64,000 nt of DNA from Utricularia gibba (taxonomy: Eukaryota; Streptophyta; Magnoliopsida; Lamiales; Lentibulariaceae): the NCBI GenBank assembly GCA_002189035.1, contig NEEC01000007.1:2542001-2606000 (forward strand). The letters are read 5' to 3'. Positions 1 through 13,637 of this stretch are shown in pieces. The notes under the pieces are model-generated. The model was not told where the DNA came from, made no database searches, and was given only the letters and a program-made list of their open reading frames with translations. The translations under genes were made by a program, and so were the position numbers. Positions within the stretch are counted from its first letter, which is position 1; every line of letters begins with the position of its first letter.

Positions 1-3000
1 GATACTTTTTTTAATTAATAAACATTATTAAAAATGATTTTTGAGAATAAAAATAAAGCATCAGAATCTGCACAATAGCTCACTTTTACATTCACAACTT
101 ATTTTTTAAATCATAATTTTAAAGTTTCATTGTAAAATTAGAGAATATGCGTGTTTTATAAAATTATTAATTTTTTATTTAAGAATGTGTAAAATGAACA
201 CCAATATTTGGTGGAAGCTTGCAAGTGCAATAACGCCAAAAAGTGTGGATCATGTTGCGCCACGTGGAAGGAATCGGAAACACCAGAATTAGTGGTAGGG
301 TTTCCAACTCCTCCTCATCGACTCTCCTTGTAACTAGAATGTGTGGTCGTGTCGTGCTGTCAGTATATCCAAATCTAGAATCTGAATAAATTTATATTAA
401 AATTTCACAATCAATTTTGAAGAACTAGATGATTATCTGTCACTCTAAAAATAGCAATGAGAGCTTATAATGATTCCAAAATATATCATATGATCCAAAT
501 TAGAAATCCACCAAAAAATTGAACATTTTTTGAATCCATGCTATTAAAATAAGAGTGATTTTTTTTAATCCGTACTTTTCAAATATAATTAATTTTAAGA
601 TTATGAAATTGTTTCATGATATAGAATGTAAAATTAAATTCTTTTAATTTAGAAAAATTAAATAAGAAACCACTTCAACAAATTCAAGTGACACAACAAG
701 TCGTAACTAATTGAAATATGATTTTATAATTGCGTATTGGGGAGTCGGGTTCAGGGTAGATTTCTCACACAGTGAAATGACAGTGCCCACATTTCTAAAT
801 TACCAAGATGCGGTGGGCATCATTGCAACGCAGTCAACTACGTGGACATGAAATTTGTCTTTAGTTTGGTGTCAGTTTGTTAGGATGGATGAGTAGGCCA
901 CGGGTGGCTCCTGCGTCAGGGGGCGCCCATCCTGGTGGCTAAACGACCTCCTCCCTTGTCCATACCTATCTATGCCTGCCCACCGCCAACCACAAAACTA
1001 GGAACCCCGGGCCGGGGCATGCACCATTATTCTCCTTTATTCCCTTCTCCACTACTTCTGGAAAAATAATAAAATGGAGCATCCACATTAACATACTTTG
1101 GGGTGGAAGTTTGTGGGTTGAGTTCACACCGCAAATGAATTACATTACAAAAAATTTGACAAATTTTGTATTGAAATTAAAGATTCGATAGATTAAACAC
1201 AAAAAACATAAGTTACATTAATTTTAATTAATTATTAGTAATTTATAATCTATTATATACTTGATTATATCATTTTAATTTTTTGATATGGGATTGGTTT
1301 ACTCTAAAGCATCTGCAATTGATTAATTTAACAAGGCATACAGTTGAGAAATTTGTGCGTGCACTTTGTGAAGCACTTGCATGGGATGAATAGAGTAGAG
1401 GAGATGGATGTCTTCTTGACATGTAATCATGAAAACGAATCATATTTCATATCATTATGATTATAGAATGAATATATAATATGATATCAAGACGTGGATT
1501 CGAAATTGGGGCATAAACTTAATCTGGGCATCGATGTACCATTAGGTACTCGATAGAGACTACTCGCATGAGATGTTGCATTCACAGTAACAGATGCGGT
1601 TCAGCTGTGCTGATCATGCACTAAACCTCAAGATGTTGACATACCCCGATGTCAATTCTCTGAAACAAACACTCACACGAGATGATATGATGTAAAAACC
1701 CACGATCCGGGACTAGATAGATAATCTGCCGTCTGTTTCTTTTACACGAGAGGGTTGAATTTGACTATAGGGAGATCATTCATGGAAAGATACCGAGAAA
1801 TGGGTAATGGAGAAGGCCCACAATAATTCAGACCCACCTCACGTTCTCGCCATTAATGCATGGCTAACAGCTGAGTACGTGGGTCTCCATTATCATCCTC
1901 GATCCTGAGAGCTCATATCAGATCCGGCGTGCACGATCACAAGTGAGATGGCGAATGCAACCATCCTCAGGTTCACGCTTGCTTCTTTTTGGCCCTTTCA
2001 TGTTTTCATGGGCTGTGTAGTTCATGCTGTTGAAATTCCGGATATGATACCTCGGACTAATGCGAATGTAAGATCTAAATATACAAAAAACGTATATCAT
2101 AATATAAAAGATTAAATTTTTATATATTTTATTATTTTACTTTTATTTCTTAATATGGTATTGTGTATTTTGACACAGGTTTTGTATGAACAACCAGTTA
2201 GTAGTATGTTGCATATTCAATTTTTTTACAGTAACTCCACGATATAAAAAACATTTGAAAGCAAACTGAAATGATCCCACGGCTTCGTGTGTGTCGGTGG
2301 CTGAAGAAATTACGCCAGGCACCCAACTGGGCATTAAAGAAGTTGGCCCGGCCCCCTATTATCTCCTTCAATGAGGCTTCAATAATGCAGCAAAAGCATT
2401 CAATTTGGGTTCGCCGGAAATCTCAAGCTATCCAACAATCAATTCCCGGCGACGGAGGGGCTTCAAGGGGTCTCCCTTATTGTACACGTTGAACCCCCTG
2501 GACCCGTTTCGAGGGTAAGATTACACATGGTTTACTTACAAATTAACGTCAAAGCAGATAATTATGCTGAGCTACCTCATGATTTCGCGTTGGCTGCTCG
2601 TTATCCATACTGGGAGTTTCGATCATTCGCATTTCCAAGGTTTCTGGTTATCGTATGTATTAGGGTTCAAGACTCTCTCCGAACATGGAATGCTACACTA
2701 CAGAACAAGCAAAAAAAACGAAGGCCTCACGGTCCACAAGAGAAGTTGGGCTGGTGGATGCAGAAACTGAACGAAGCACAAAAGCATTGGGTACAATGAG
2801 TTCCAATGTGTGCTTAAAAATTGCGACAATGATGAAAGTATTTTGAGCGTTTATGTGGATTTATTGCATGTGTTGAGGTTGTTGCACAAATAGCAAAAGT
2901 ATAGGGAAGCTTGGAAAAAATTATGATGTATTGAAGCTAATACTTTACAACTTTTTTTTCTTTATCTATCTTTACACATATTCATAAAAAAAAAATCAAA

Positions 3001-6000
3001 ACAATCTATCATAATCATTTTTTCTAGTAACTTTTGAACAAGATAATTCTAATCATGGAATTATCCTATTTAATACTCTTATTTAGTATTTTTCTCACCT
3101 TCATTTGCTTTCTTCACCTCTATCCCCTCTCTAACTAGTGAATACTCAGAAGTTGCAACACATACATTTAAAGAAATTTGCATTCTTTAGATGAGTATTC
3201 ACCTCTATGCATTATTTCTCCTTGCCCTGATTCTTTGGATTTGTCTAAATGTCTTCATCACAAAACATCCATAGTTGTAATGAATAATCATATGACATCA
3301 ACTCAGGGTTAAATGTCTCATGGCACCTCTTAAACTCCTAGCCCTCAGTTTGTGGCACGACAAAGTAAGTGTTAAGATTCATTCATTGAAGTCGACGACT
3401 TTTCTAATATTTTTTCAATTAAAATTGATTCCAAAATAAATATAAAGTATTCAAATCGGGTATTTTATTGTTTTTTGTATTCAATATATTGCAACTAGTG
3501 GCATCGAGCATGAAGTAAAGGTAACCTGAAACACCTCTTGTAGCACCCATTCGCTTCTCCTCTTCTCCCCCACATCTTCATCACTGGTAGCCCGTAATTC
3601 GGCCCAATATAACCGAGTGAAGCATGACTAGTCACAACAGTTAGTAAAATCGGTCGTAGCCGGCCCGTGGCCCGTTGACGTAATGGGTAATTTCCAGTCC
3701 TTAGTACAGGCCCATATCTCATCAACTTATCATAATGCAATAGTGTATACTTTGTAATTATTTATGATAAAATTAATATTAGATTAATTATACGATAAAT
3801 TTTATGGATCATACTCTTAACGGCTTGTGGTGGATCTAAATATGGCTTGTGAGCAATGCGCTTTAAAAATTTAAACCCATATTTTGAAAAACAAAAATAT
3901 AACGTATAATTTAAATAAAATTACCTCACTACTAACTTTTATCCAAACCCAATTTTTGTTTTGTATTAATTAATAAAAACATATTCTGTCAAAACTTTCA
4001 AAAATACTTGCTGTCCTTTTTGCATGACTATAAATTCAAATAATTATAATAAATAATATACAAATATACTATGGGACTTTTTTTATTTCAATAATTTTTT
4101 TGAAATGATTCTTTTTAATTTTTTATTCTTTAATTGCTCCGTAGTAAAATTATGAATTCAGATTTTATGATTAATTTTAAAAATTATTGAATTTTTTGAA
4201 TTTGATTATAATTAAATAAGGTATTAATTAGAAATATTATACTAGTAAATTTTTATTTATTTTAAAAATGCATTTGTATAATTAAATTAAATTAAATAAT
4301 AATTTAATATATTAAAATTTATAACATGAATTTTATTTATCAAATTATATAATATAATTTTATACTTTTCCACCAAATAATTTTATAATCTCAAATTGAT
4401 TCCATTCAAATAATCATAAAACTTGTTCCATTCTATATCATATACAATTTCAAATTACACAACATTATCTGCATAAATGAGTTTCACTTTCGTTTTATGA
4501 TCAGAAATATCACTTTTAGATTAAAAAAAAGAGAGAAGAAATATGAAATTTTTATTTAGACCCAATTTTTAATTTACAGCATAAAAGTTATCTACCAAAA
4601 AAAGATTCATTAATTTTTTAATTAATGGAATCAACGGTTTCGAATTTTTAGGTAGAAACGGATGAACCCACAATTATAACCCTGAAACGACATTTCTTGT
4701 AGGGTGATTTAAAAAATTGAATGTCTTGAATTTTTTAATAAAAAAATGAATATAGGACGTCATAATTTTTTCGAATGTTCACCACAGCTGGAAGGAGCGT
4801 GTGGGAGACCCACTTCACAAGTGAAAAGGTGGCGAGTAAAAAAGACTTGATCGGACATGGGCACCGAGGTTCCCGTTTCCTTGTCGACACGGAATGCGCT
4901 CGCTCGCTGCCTCTGGGCACCGCAGTGCGGTGGCACGAACTCGGAGCTCCACCGCCGCGGCCCTTGGGGTTGATTTAATTGCCCACCCGCATTTATGGTG
5001 ACAGCTGCTGCTGTCGTCTTTGGATTTCGAAATTCACCTGCCAGTTAGCACGCAGCAGCATTAATAGATAGGGAGGGAATGCGAATGAGGGCGCCACCGC
5101 TGGGGCTGCTGTTTTCAACCCAATCTGATCTGAGAGCTGGACACGCCCGCCCGCCATCCCTGTAAAACATTCTTGTTAGAATGTCGTAAATAGAACACCA
5201 ATAACGAGAAAAGATTAAAATCTAAATCACATAACACATATTGTATTAAAGTATTTCTCGATCTTCCAAAATTCATTAGATTCTTCCCTCCTCTCCAATT
5301 CAAGAATTTCCTACACGGCCCAGCTCTAACAGCAAGGCAGCATGGCTTAATGGTTTAGTGAATGAGATAGATCACCACCATCCTCTCGCGACTTGAGCGT
5401 TGCTGCACTGAATGAAGATTAATTAGGTCGTTGATCCACCGTGCAGAGATTGGATCAATTAAACGCTTTCGAATAAGATAATGAAAAAACGGTTCAAACT
5501 ATAATATCTATTATAAAAGTGGTCTTGCATTTTGAATGTGTAATAAAAATAGCCATTGTGTAAAATATTGATTGCAGTGTGTGAAATAAAAGGGTTCGAT
5601 GATCACTTTTCTAAATCACTCTAAAGCCATATGCTTGCTTATTCACCTAATGACAGAATCGTTTATAAAATTAACCACCTTGCATTTATCTCTCACATAT
5701 TAAGTATAAAAAATTACTAGGATGGGCAATTTCACATTCATTTGACAGTGCGTATTTTTTAAAATCACCCCCTAATGACACTATGTTGAATAGCTGTAGA
5801 ATGGGAACAAATTTACTGAAATTGAACTGAATCTACTTTCGGAACACTCACATTATATTACCAAGTGTTGTATCCATTTAATAAGCCACGGCCTGTGAAC
5901 AGAAGTCATTAAGAAATCGTGATGTGTTTTTTTTTTCTCAGAAAAAGATTTGATGGAGAATCACCTGCAAATAACCCATTTGATGCTTGATACAAGCAAA

Positions 6001-9000
6001 CATTAAAAGTATTATTCTGATTTTTCTATTAGCAATTCATCTTATATTTATTAATTGCATGTTACCTTTTTTTTTACTCCAATTGTAAGTTTTCCTCAAC
6101 CCTTGTTTGTATTGTGTTAAAACAAATAATTCCCTATCATTAACTTAAAATTAAATATTCAAATATATAAAAAATTAAAAATCATTAGTAGTTGATCATA
6201 TTTAATATTTTATAATATAATATCCGTTTATTATATATTGAAGTTTTATATGTAATAAATATGATCATGAATTTCAATATTCCACACCTTCCCCTCTACG
6301 GTGCCTCCCCGGCGCTGCCGGAGACCTGTCCGCACCCTGCACGTTCAGTGTACTGATCGAGCAGGAGCCCAAGGAACATGCACTAAACATCGTACTCTTA
6401 ACTCGTCTGAAAACTAAGGAAGATGTGTAGAAAAAGGAAGATGTTTGCTGGAATTAAGAGGGCAATGCTTGCTGGGATCTTCTGGTCGTCAACTCCATCC
6501 ACCAGCGCACGAGGGCTGAGCCATCAGCTAAAGCGCCAATTCCTTTACTGCTGTAGGGTTTTCTTAAAATGCAATAAAAAATATACGTGTATTTCTCTTT
6601 CTCTCGTAGGTTATGTCGCTCTTTGTCCATATCTCTTTTACATAATTTTCCAAAATATAATACCCAAAAATGCAAGTTTTCACTTTAGAAATCCACATGT
6701 AATGTAATTGAATCATTCCAAATCCGTACGGGAACTAACCCAAAAAAACGGACTATGAACATGAAGATGTCGGATTCGGGCAGACGTTGCTCTCTCCAGA
6801 CCAAACCAAATTGAAGATATTCGGACAAGAGGTAATTTCCAGACATTGATTTACTCATATCCATTCTAGTACTTCTTATTTCAAAAATTTATGAAGATTA
6901 ATCATATTTAATATAATTTTTATATCTTAATGTGTGAAATAAAAATATCGACAAGATCTATAAATTACCCTCTTTCAATGAACCTTGATGGTTTCGGAAT
7001 ACAACACATTGGTCTATTAAAAATGTGATCATCAAGTTTTTAATGTGTGAAAAAAATAGATATTCATAATATAAGAATTTTAACTAAAGCAGTATTATGA
7101 AAAATTCTTGATGTTTTCACTTTTGAAAAATAAAAAGTAAAAGTATAAATTTTTTGAAGAAATCGAAACATACATGTCATTTTTTGAAAAAATTGGATAA
7201 CGAAGATGGGGATAGGGTGAAAAATATTTTCCAAAATATAATGACAAAAAAATTGCTTTATTATTTTTAATTCTGTCTCATTTTGAATTATACCCAAAAA
7301 ATATTTTTATAAAAATAATTACTTTTAATAAAAATAAAAGTAAAAAACAACACTAAAAATTTTCCAAAACATAGTTCAAGTATATCACATGTATGGATGG
7401 GCATTTTCTAAATGAGCCTACAACACAGTTGGTGATAGCAGCTGTTTTAGATCGATCACTTATTGAAAAAAACGAGGCGCACACTGTTTTCAAATCATCA
7501 ATTTTTATTTATTATATCCAACAGTTTTTTATTATGATTTATGTGTTTTTTTAATAATATTTTATATTTAATAATAAACATAATTAAAGCATGCAATACG
7601 AATTTCAATGCCCAACCAACAACAATAATCCGTAGCACTTCCGATCGTCATTTCCTTAAGATGTAATTAATATGTCGGGCCCCACAGCGATCCGAAAATC
7701 TTATCCCAGTTGCCATCTGTCACATATAATGTGTCTGGCGCCGACGTGGCGCGCTGTCTCGCCATCTGTTTTAACCGGCATTTATACGTCCACTCTATTT
7801 AATGTATAATGTGCTCCATTGACAGCCCCAAGAGGTAAATTGGCATTATAAAAAGAAAAAAGAAAGAAAGGGGTACAGCGGCAGCCACCTATTTCGACTG
7901 CTGCAGTGTCACAGAAGCAGGTAAATGGGGAGCTACCCATATACAGACACACGCACTTGAGCTCATGGTAAAAAAGAAGAATGGACAATGAACTTGGTCC
8001 GAATGTCAAGTTGTGGGACAATACAAGGAGCATGGCGCTGTCTCAGGCTTCATTACATGCCAAATCACATGGCGTAAGGTAAGATTGGACCATATGATTT
8101 GGTTTGTCAAATTAATGCTTCGAGAACTAAAAAGAAAAGAGTGTCGATTTTATTACACCGGAACACACATGCAGACATGATTCACTGTGGGCTGGGGTTT
8201 TAATATTGCCCCTGCTCATACTTTTTTCATACTGTCTTTTGATTATATTATTCATGGCAACTGGAAATGGAAGGTACAGTACAGTGGGGGGTGAATGTCG
8301 CGGAAAGGAATCATGATCCAATGGGGTTTTCAAAGGGATATTAATATCATCTTTAATCATCCTAAAATGTTGATTTGGTATTTAAGTAAATACTGATGTG
8401 TCATTTCAAAAAATGAGGTAAATATTTCCGAAAATGATGAAAATTGCTTCTCATTTTTTTAGGAACGGAAATAAATAAATAAATCACCAAAAGGAAACAT
8501 TTTAAAATATAGTTTGAAATCTTTTATTTTAATATTATGATTTTCGAAAATGAATATAAAGATAAATAAAACTTAATAAATAAAATTCAATGACACAATT
8601 TTTGGAAATATCATGTCAATATTTCCGAAAATTGATAAAGATGCTCTTATGGCATCTTTGGCTCGACTAAATCATTCTTCGATTTCATGATGGATGTTTT
8701 GGATGATCTAATCCTAGATGAATACACAAGATGTCATTTAGAAAATTGGTAATTGTCGTATTTTTTTATGTATACTCAATTGAAAAAATTACATATAGGG
8801 TGAATTTTTTTCTCACCCAATGCATGAAGCATGACTACTTTTCTAAATCATTCAGACACAAGAAGCATCTCATAAGTTTGTTGGAAATAGGATCATATAA
8901 GCAAATCTAAAAATTATTATAATTATACGATATCATTCACAACAATATATGATATAATATTAAAAGTATCTCTCTGTTGAATCGCATTTAAATCATTTTT

Positions 9001-11183
9001 GTAGAAGTTTGCACAACACAAACCGGAGTGATAAATCTTTTGGTTTAGAAACATTTCTGATGTCGGTTGAAGAAAAATAAAATTTGAATATTCTATTGTT
9101 TTGAGTAATGTTTTAATAATGATATGTAGGTTTCGGATTCAATTAACACATATGTGAATTATTTATATTTAAATAAAAATAATATATATAGCTATAATTA
9201 GAAACATATTTGATAGATACATTGTATAAATATATATTAAAAATATTATTATATTTTATATACGTATTTAAAATATATGTAACGAAGGAACGTAAATTCT
9301 ATTGATTACTAAAAATCATATACGACAAGAATTCTGATAAACTCTGTTTATATAAGTTATGCAATTATTTTATAAATCATAGCACGTGCACGAAAAAGAC
9401 ATATTTCTCAATCATATTTATAGACGTACACAAAACCCATTAAACATAGTCCATAATTTCATTTAATAGTATGATCGTGTGTGCACAAAAAACATCCATT
9501 ACACGCCAATACTAAAACCTTCGTGAAATTACTGCTTTATGCAATAAAGCATCCCCTTACCATTTGAGTTTGTAATCAAATTCTGAACTCTCTACACAAT
9601 TTGCACATTATAATGAATGATAATTGGCATTTAATGTAGCATATATTTATAAAAAATTAAAAAAATTATCGTGATTCATTGGTTAATTTTTAAAATAAAA
9701 ACAATTAATGTGTTTTTCCTACTGGAAAACCTGTTTACATTGTACTTTGTTGACGACGTGACGAGAGCATGTTAAATATAATGGGGTTTCACTTTCATTG
9801 TACTTAGCAGAGGAATAGAATATAAAATAATGCAGAAATAGAAGGTGTTCTGTTAATGTTTGAAAATGAATTCAATTTGATCTTTTACCCATCAAATAAT
9901 AGGGTTACAAACTTATTACTATTGTTTGAAAATTTTCAGATTTCGAAATGGGTCCGAAAAACGAAATTTCAGAGGAAATTACCAAACTTTAGGATATTTT
10001 GTTTCATGATAAACTGAAATTTCCATGAAATTGAAAACATTAGTAGATTGCATACGAGTTGAGTCGAATCGAGTGGACCTTCTCCAGTTTTTTCGAGCTC
10101 GGCTCATGTAAAAATTTGATGGTCCGCTTGTTTTTGAGCTTGACTAGGGAGTTTGGTTTGTCGAGATGTTGAGTGGATGAATGAATTAGAAATTTGGACA
10201 TACCAAGAACATTACGTGAGAAAACTGGTTAATTATGATATAATTTATTTAACTAAATGTGTGAGAGAACATTTTTCTAAATGACCCTCAAGTGGATTGA
10301 GTCTTATTTGCGAATCCAAATAACTTCATCCCACATTAGAATTAGTTTATTAAAATTTCTTGTATACAGAGTAAGAGAGGTGCAAAAGAGTCGAGCAGCT
10401 GACACAATTTGGTTTATAGACTAGCAGAAACAAACCCCTACATATTAGGTTTCAAGACAAGATTTTGCAAGTGGGCTAAGCAATATGTGTTAGGCTATGG
10501 TGATATGGGAAAGAATACTCATGGATTGCGACCAGATCGGGAACATGGAACCTCATTTGGAAATGTTCGAATTCGTCTCACGATTATTTCAAACTCGACC
10601 ACGAACTTCTATTGAGCGAGCTCAATCTCGCAGACTAACTCAACTCATTTGCAGCTCGGATGAATTTGAAAAGTAACAATGTTACTGTTATTGTCTATTG
10701 AAAAATAATTATCACATATATAAAATTTTGATATTTAGGAGTGAGAGAGAATGTTAGAATAGTTAGTTTTGAAAAATAAACTTGTTGGTCTAGTTACAAA
10801 ATAACTCCATGTTAAAGAATTAGAAATCAGAAACCCCTAAAACTGAGAATTGCGAGTTGAGACAAGGGCATGGACTTGGGGGTTTTAAACATTGATCATC
10901 TTACCGAAATAGGTTTTTTAGGTAACATTGCTTTTGAGGGTTTTCTTTTCTTTCTTTCTTTCTTTTTTTTTTCTCATGGTTTGCGAGACAGCTCACGAGG
11001 ATCCAGCTAGAAGCAACAGTTCTGAATTATTGAAAAAAGAAGGAAAACTGAGAGGTCATAAGTTGCATTAATGCACAACTCTATCCTGCGTAGCAGAGAA
11101 ACCAAACATTAAAGAGATGCCTTTCCCGATATTAAATTTCTGGCTGAATCCCTCAGCTAACCACATTGCCGCTAATCACACTG
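1..11183. other. Gene-poor AT-rich intergenic region
   Basis: No coding region could be supported on either strand. Open frames here are short (under 95 codons), lack recognisable domains and are not joined by plausible splice sites. Most of the stretch is very AT-rich with poly-A/T runs. A conspicuously GC-richer patch lies at about 4,790-5,110 but does not encode anything recognised. A stretch around 10,040-10,680 contains repeated GAGCTCG/GAGTCGA-like words of the kind often seen in decayed plant repeats, but no element ends were found. Confidence 0.6.
10943..10972. repeat. TTTC-type pyrimidine microsatellite
   Basis: A run of TTTC units followed by a T tract, about 320 bases upstream of the first WSD1-like start codon. 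It is a simple repeat; any promoter role is only a guess. Confidence 0.8.
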
Positions 11184-11206
11184 CTTCTTCTTCTTCTTCT
11201 TCTTCT
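11184..11206 (+). repeat. (CTT)n microsatellite in probable 5' leader
   Basis: About seven CTT units roughly 90 bases upstream of the ATG at 11,292. CT-rich repeats are common in plant 5' leaders. Translated in frame it gives only a leucine run, so it is not counted as coding. Confidence 0.8.
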
Positions 11207-11291
11207 GCTGCTTCCTCTTCCTGCTCCTAGTCTTTACTCCCTCGGTGCAGCTACAAACTCACTAATCAAACAGCGAAAAGGGGCACTCACT

Positions 11292-13637
11292 ATGGTTGCG
11301 GTTCAAGGAGAGGAGCAATGTGTGCCTGCAAGTCCTTTCTCCCGGCTCATGCATACACCCAACTTCAATCTCAATGTCATCACCATCATGGGCTTGAGCT
11401 GCACTCTGGATGTCGACTGGGTCAAGCACTCTATTTCCCAGAGCCTTGCGAAGCATCCCCGCTTCTCCAGTCTCCTTGTGAGAACTCGCTTTCTGCACTG
11501 TCTATGCAACATGCTTTCTGATGTTCATCCGTTGTGCAGGTTGTCGAGGACGAAGCCAAGTATAAAATGTCGTGGAAGCCGACAGAAGTGAACATCGACG
11601 ATCATGTGTTGGCGCCGGATTTGGATCCGGAGATTGAACACGAAAAGGGCGACAAATTTGTCGATGAGTTCATTACAAAAGTGGCTCAGACCCAATGGAT
11701 CTCTCGAAGCCTCTCTGGGAGCTTTACCTGCTGAATGTGAAAACCAGCAACTCCGTCTCCACTGCGGTGCTGAAGCTCCACCACTCCATCGGCGACGGGG
11801 TTTCACTTATTTCTATTCTCTTAGCTTGTGGGAGAAGGATCTCTGATCCCGAAGCTCTCCCAGTGCTTCCCACAAACAAAAAGCGCCCTCCTCAAGCAGG
11901 GAAAAAGAGAGCGTTCATCAGCTTTTTCTTTTCACTCATTTGGAGATTCATCTTGATGATCCATTACACACTACTGGATACCATGGAGTTCTTCGCTACT
12001 GTTTTTATACGTAAAGATTCAAACCCCATCAAAGGGGAAAAAGGGATCGAGCACTCTTCGAAGAAATTCGTCCATAGAGTTCTCAACTTGGAGGATGTGA
12101 AGCTTATCAAGAATTCAATGAACTCAGTGAGCACGCTGACCGTCTTCCCTGTTCTCCCCAACTCTTTTCACTTTGAAATCAATGTTTTTGTTTTTAGCTG
12201 CAACCCTCACCTCACCTAATCTACGCTTTCATGTTTATTTGTCTGTGACATTCTCAGACTGTTAATGATGTGATGTTTGGGATAACAAACGCAGCTCTCA
12301 GCCATTATATTCATAGGAGATACACCTCCGGCGACCCACCTCCAAAAACTGGTACGTTACACTCACCCCATTTCTACACAAGATTCATTATTTTTTGTGG
12401 GTCGAAATACCAGATCTGGTGATATAATTCACAAATAATCAGGGCTGCAGTAAAATCATGAAACCCAAGCCACTTTATTTGTGACCCCATCCACCGAATT
12501 TCATTTGTCCACGTCTATTATGACTGTGGCACTTGCTTCCTCAACGAATCTCAGTCCTTGTACACCTTATCATTCATTTTTCTTTTTATCACAGAGGATG
12601 GAAAAGTTCAAACAGCGGTTTCATTGAAATCGATGGGCATTCGCGGGGTTGCAGCTTACAACATGAGGCCATCTGCAACAGTTCAAGTTCGTAATGTCAT
12701 TGTGTTAGCTTGATCTTTGTCTTGGAGAGAGAAATGTCGCTCTCAGGCGGGTTTTCTTTTACTTGAATTTGAGCAGGATGCGTACGAAGTAATGCAGCGC
12801 AGAAATGATTTGGACTTGAAGATATGGGGGAACATGGTGAGCTTCATATTACTTCCTCTCAAGCTGCGTCTGCATCAAGATCCCTTATCTTACATTCGCG
12901 ACGCAAGCGTTGTCATGAACAAGAAGAAGCTCTCGTACCAGTGCATCATCGAGTACCACATTGTCAAGATGCTCATCAAGATCCTCGGAATGATGGTAAT
13001 CATTTATATTTAATACGTTCGTTCCCCTTGTGCAAAATCAACCCTTTTTTTTTCTTTAAAAACAACTGCATCTATTTCAGAAAACTGCCTTTGTGGTGAA
13101 TGCGTTTCTATCCAACGTCACCTTCGCGTTCTCCAGCGTGATGGGCCCTAAGGATGAAATCAGCTTCTTCGGGTACCCACTCACCTACCTCGCCCCCACT
13201 GTCTATGGATTCCCCGTGGTAAGTTCTCCTCGGTTACTCAGTTGATTCGTCGAAAATTGTTTGTCGGTTTGTCCAAGTTAAGACAGTGATGTAGCTCCCC
13301 ACCGTTACAACTTGCATTTCATGTGTGATGCCAATGGGATTGGCATCTTAAATGCGAACCATCTATTCATCTTAAAGAAGCAACAGCTGTGGGTGCATAT
13401 CATTGACTGAATTCAGGGCTATTTCATGTCTGTTTTCTCACTGTCACTTGGTGGCCTTTGCGTCTGTGGGTGCAGTCCATACTGATCCATTTCCAGAGCT
13501 ACGCGAACAAGCTGATAGTGTCAATGGCGCTGGATGAGAAGCTGTTCCCAGATCCACACCAGCTGTGTGATGATTTTCAGAACTCGCTTCAAATGATCAA
13601 GGAGGCTGCCGTAAGGAAAGATGCCCATCAAAAGTAA
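11292..13637 (+). CDS. WSD1-like: WSD1-like wax ester synthase/diacylglycerol acyltransferase, copy 1 (one-base frameshift in exon 2)
   Basis: This family joins fatty acyl-CoA to fatty alcohols (wax esters) or diacylglycerol at the ER, feeding cuticular wax. Seven exons read as 11292-11477, 11540-12126, 12258-12351, 12595-12686, 12777-12995, 13081-13218 and 13476-13637, with GT-AG borders, giving about 492 residues once the break is allowed for. The acyltransferase motif LHHSIGDG lies at about 11,776-11,799; the C-terminal part matches the WS_DGAT_C (DUF1298) region. The start is the ATG that opens MVAVQGEEQ. Exon 2 has lost one base at about 11,690: copy 2 reads CAGATCCCAATGG where this reads CAGACCCAATGG, so translation shifts and stops before the catalytic motif. 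All other exons stay open. It is either a recent pseudogene or an assembly base error. Copy 2 lies 4.3 kb downstream in the same orientation. Confidence 0.88.

Noticed and set aside
2271-2799. Overlapping plus-strand frames of 68-90 codons
   Set aside because: No domain, no supported splice sites, frames overlap each other in different phases, and composition is not clearly coding.
10040-10680. Retrotransposon fragment suggested by GAGCTCG-like words
   Set aside because: No long terminal repeats, primer-binding site or reverse transcriptase motif could be seen, so it is only mentioned as possible decayed repeat.
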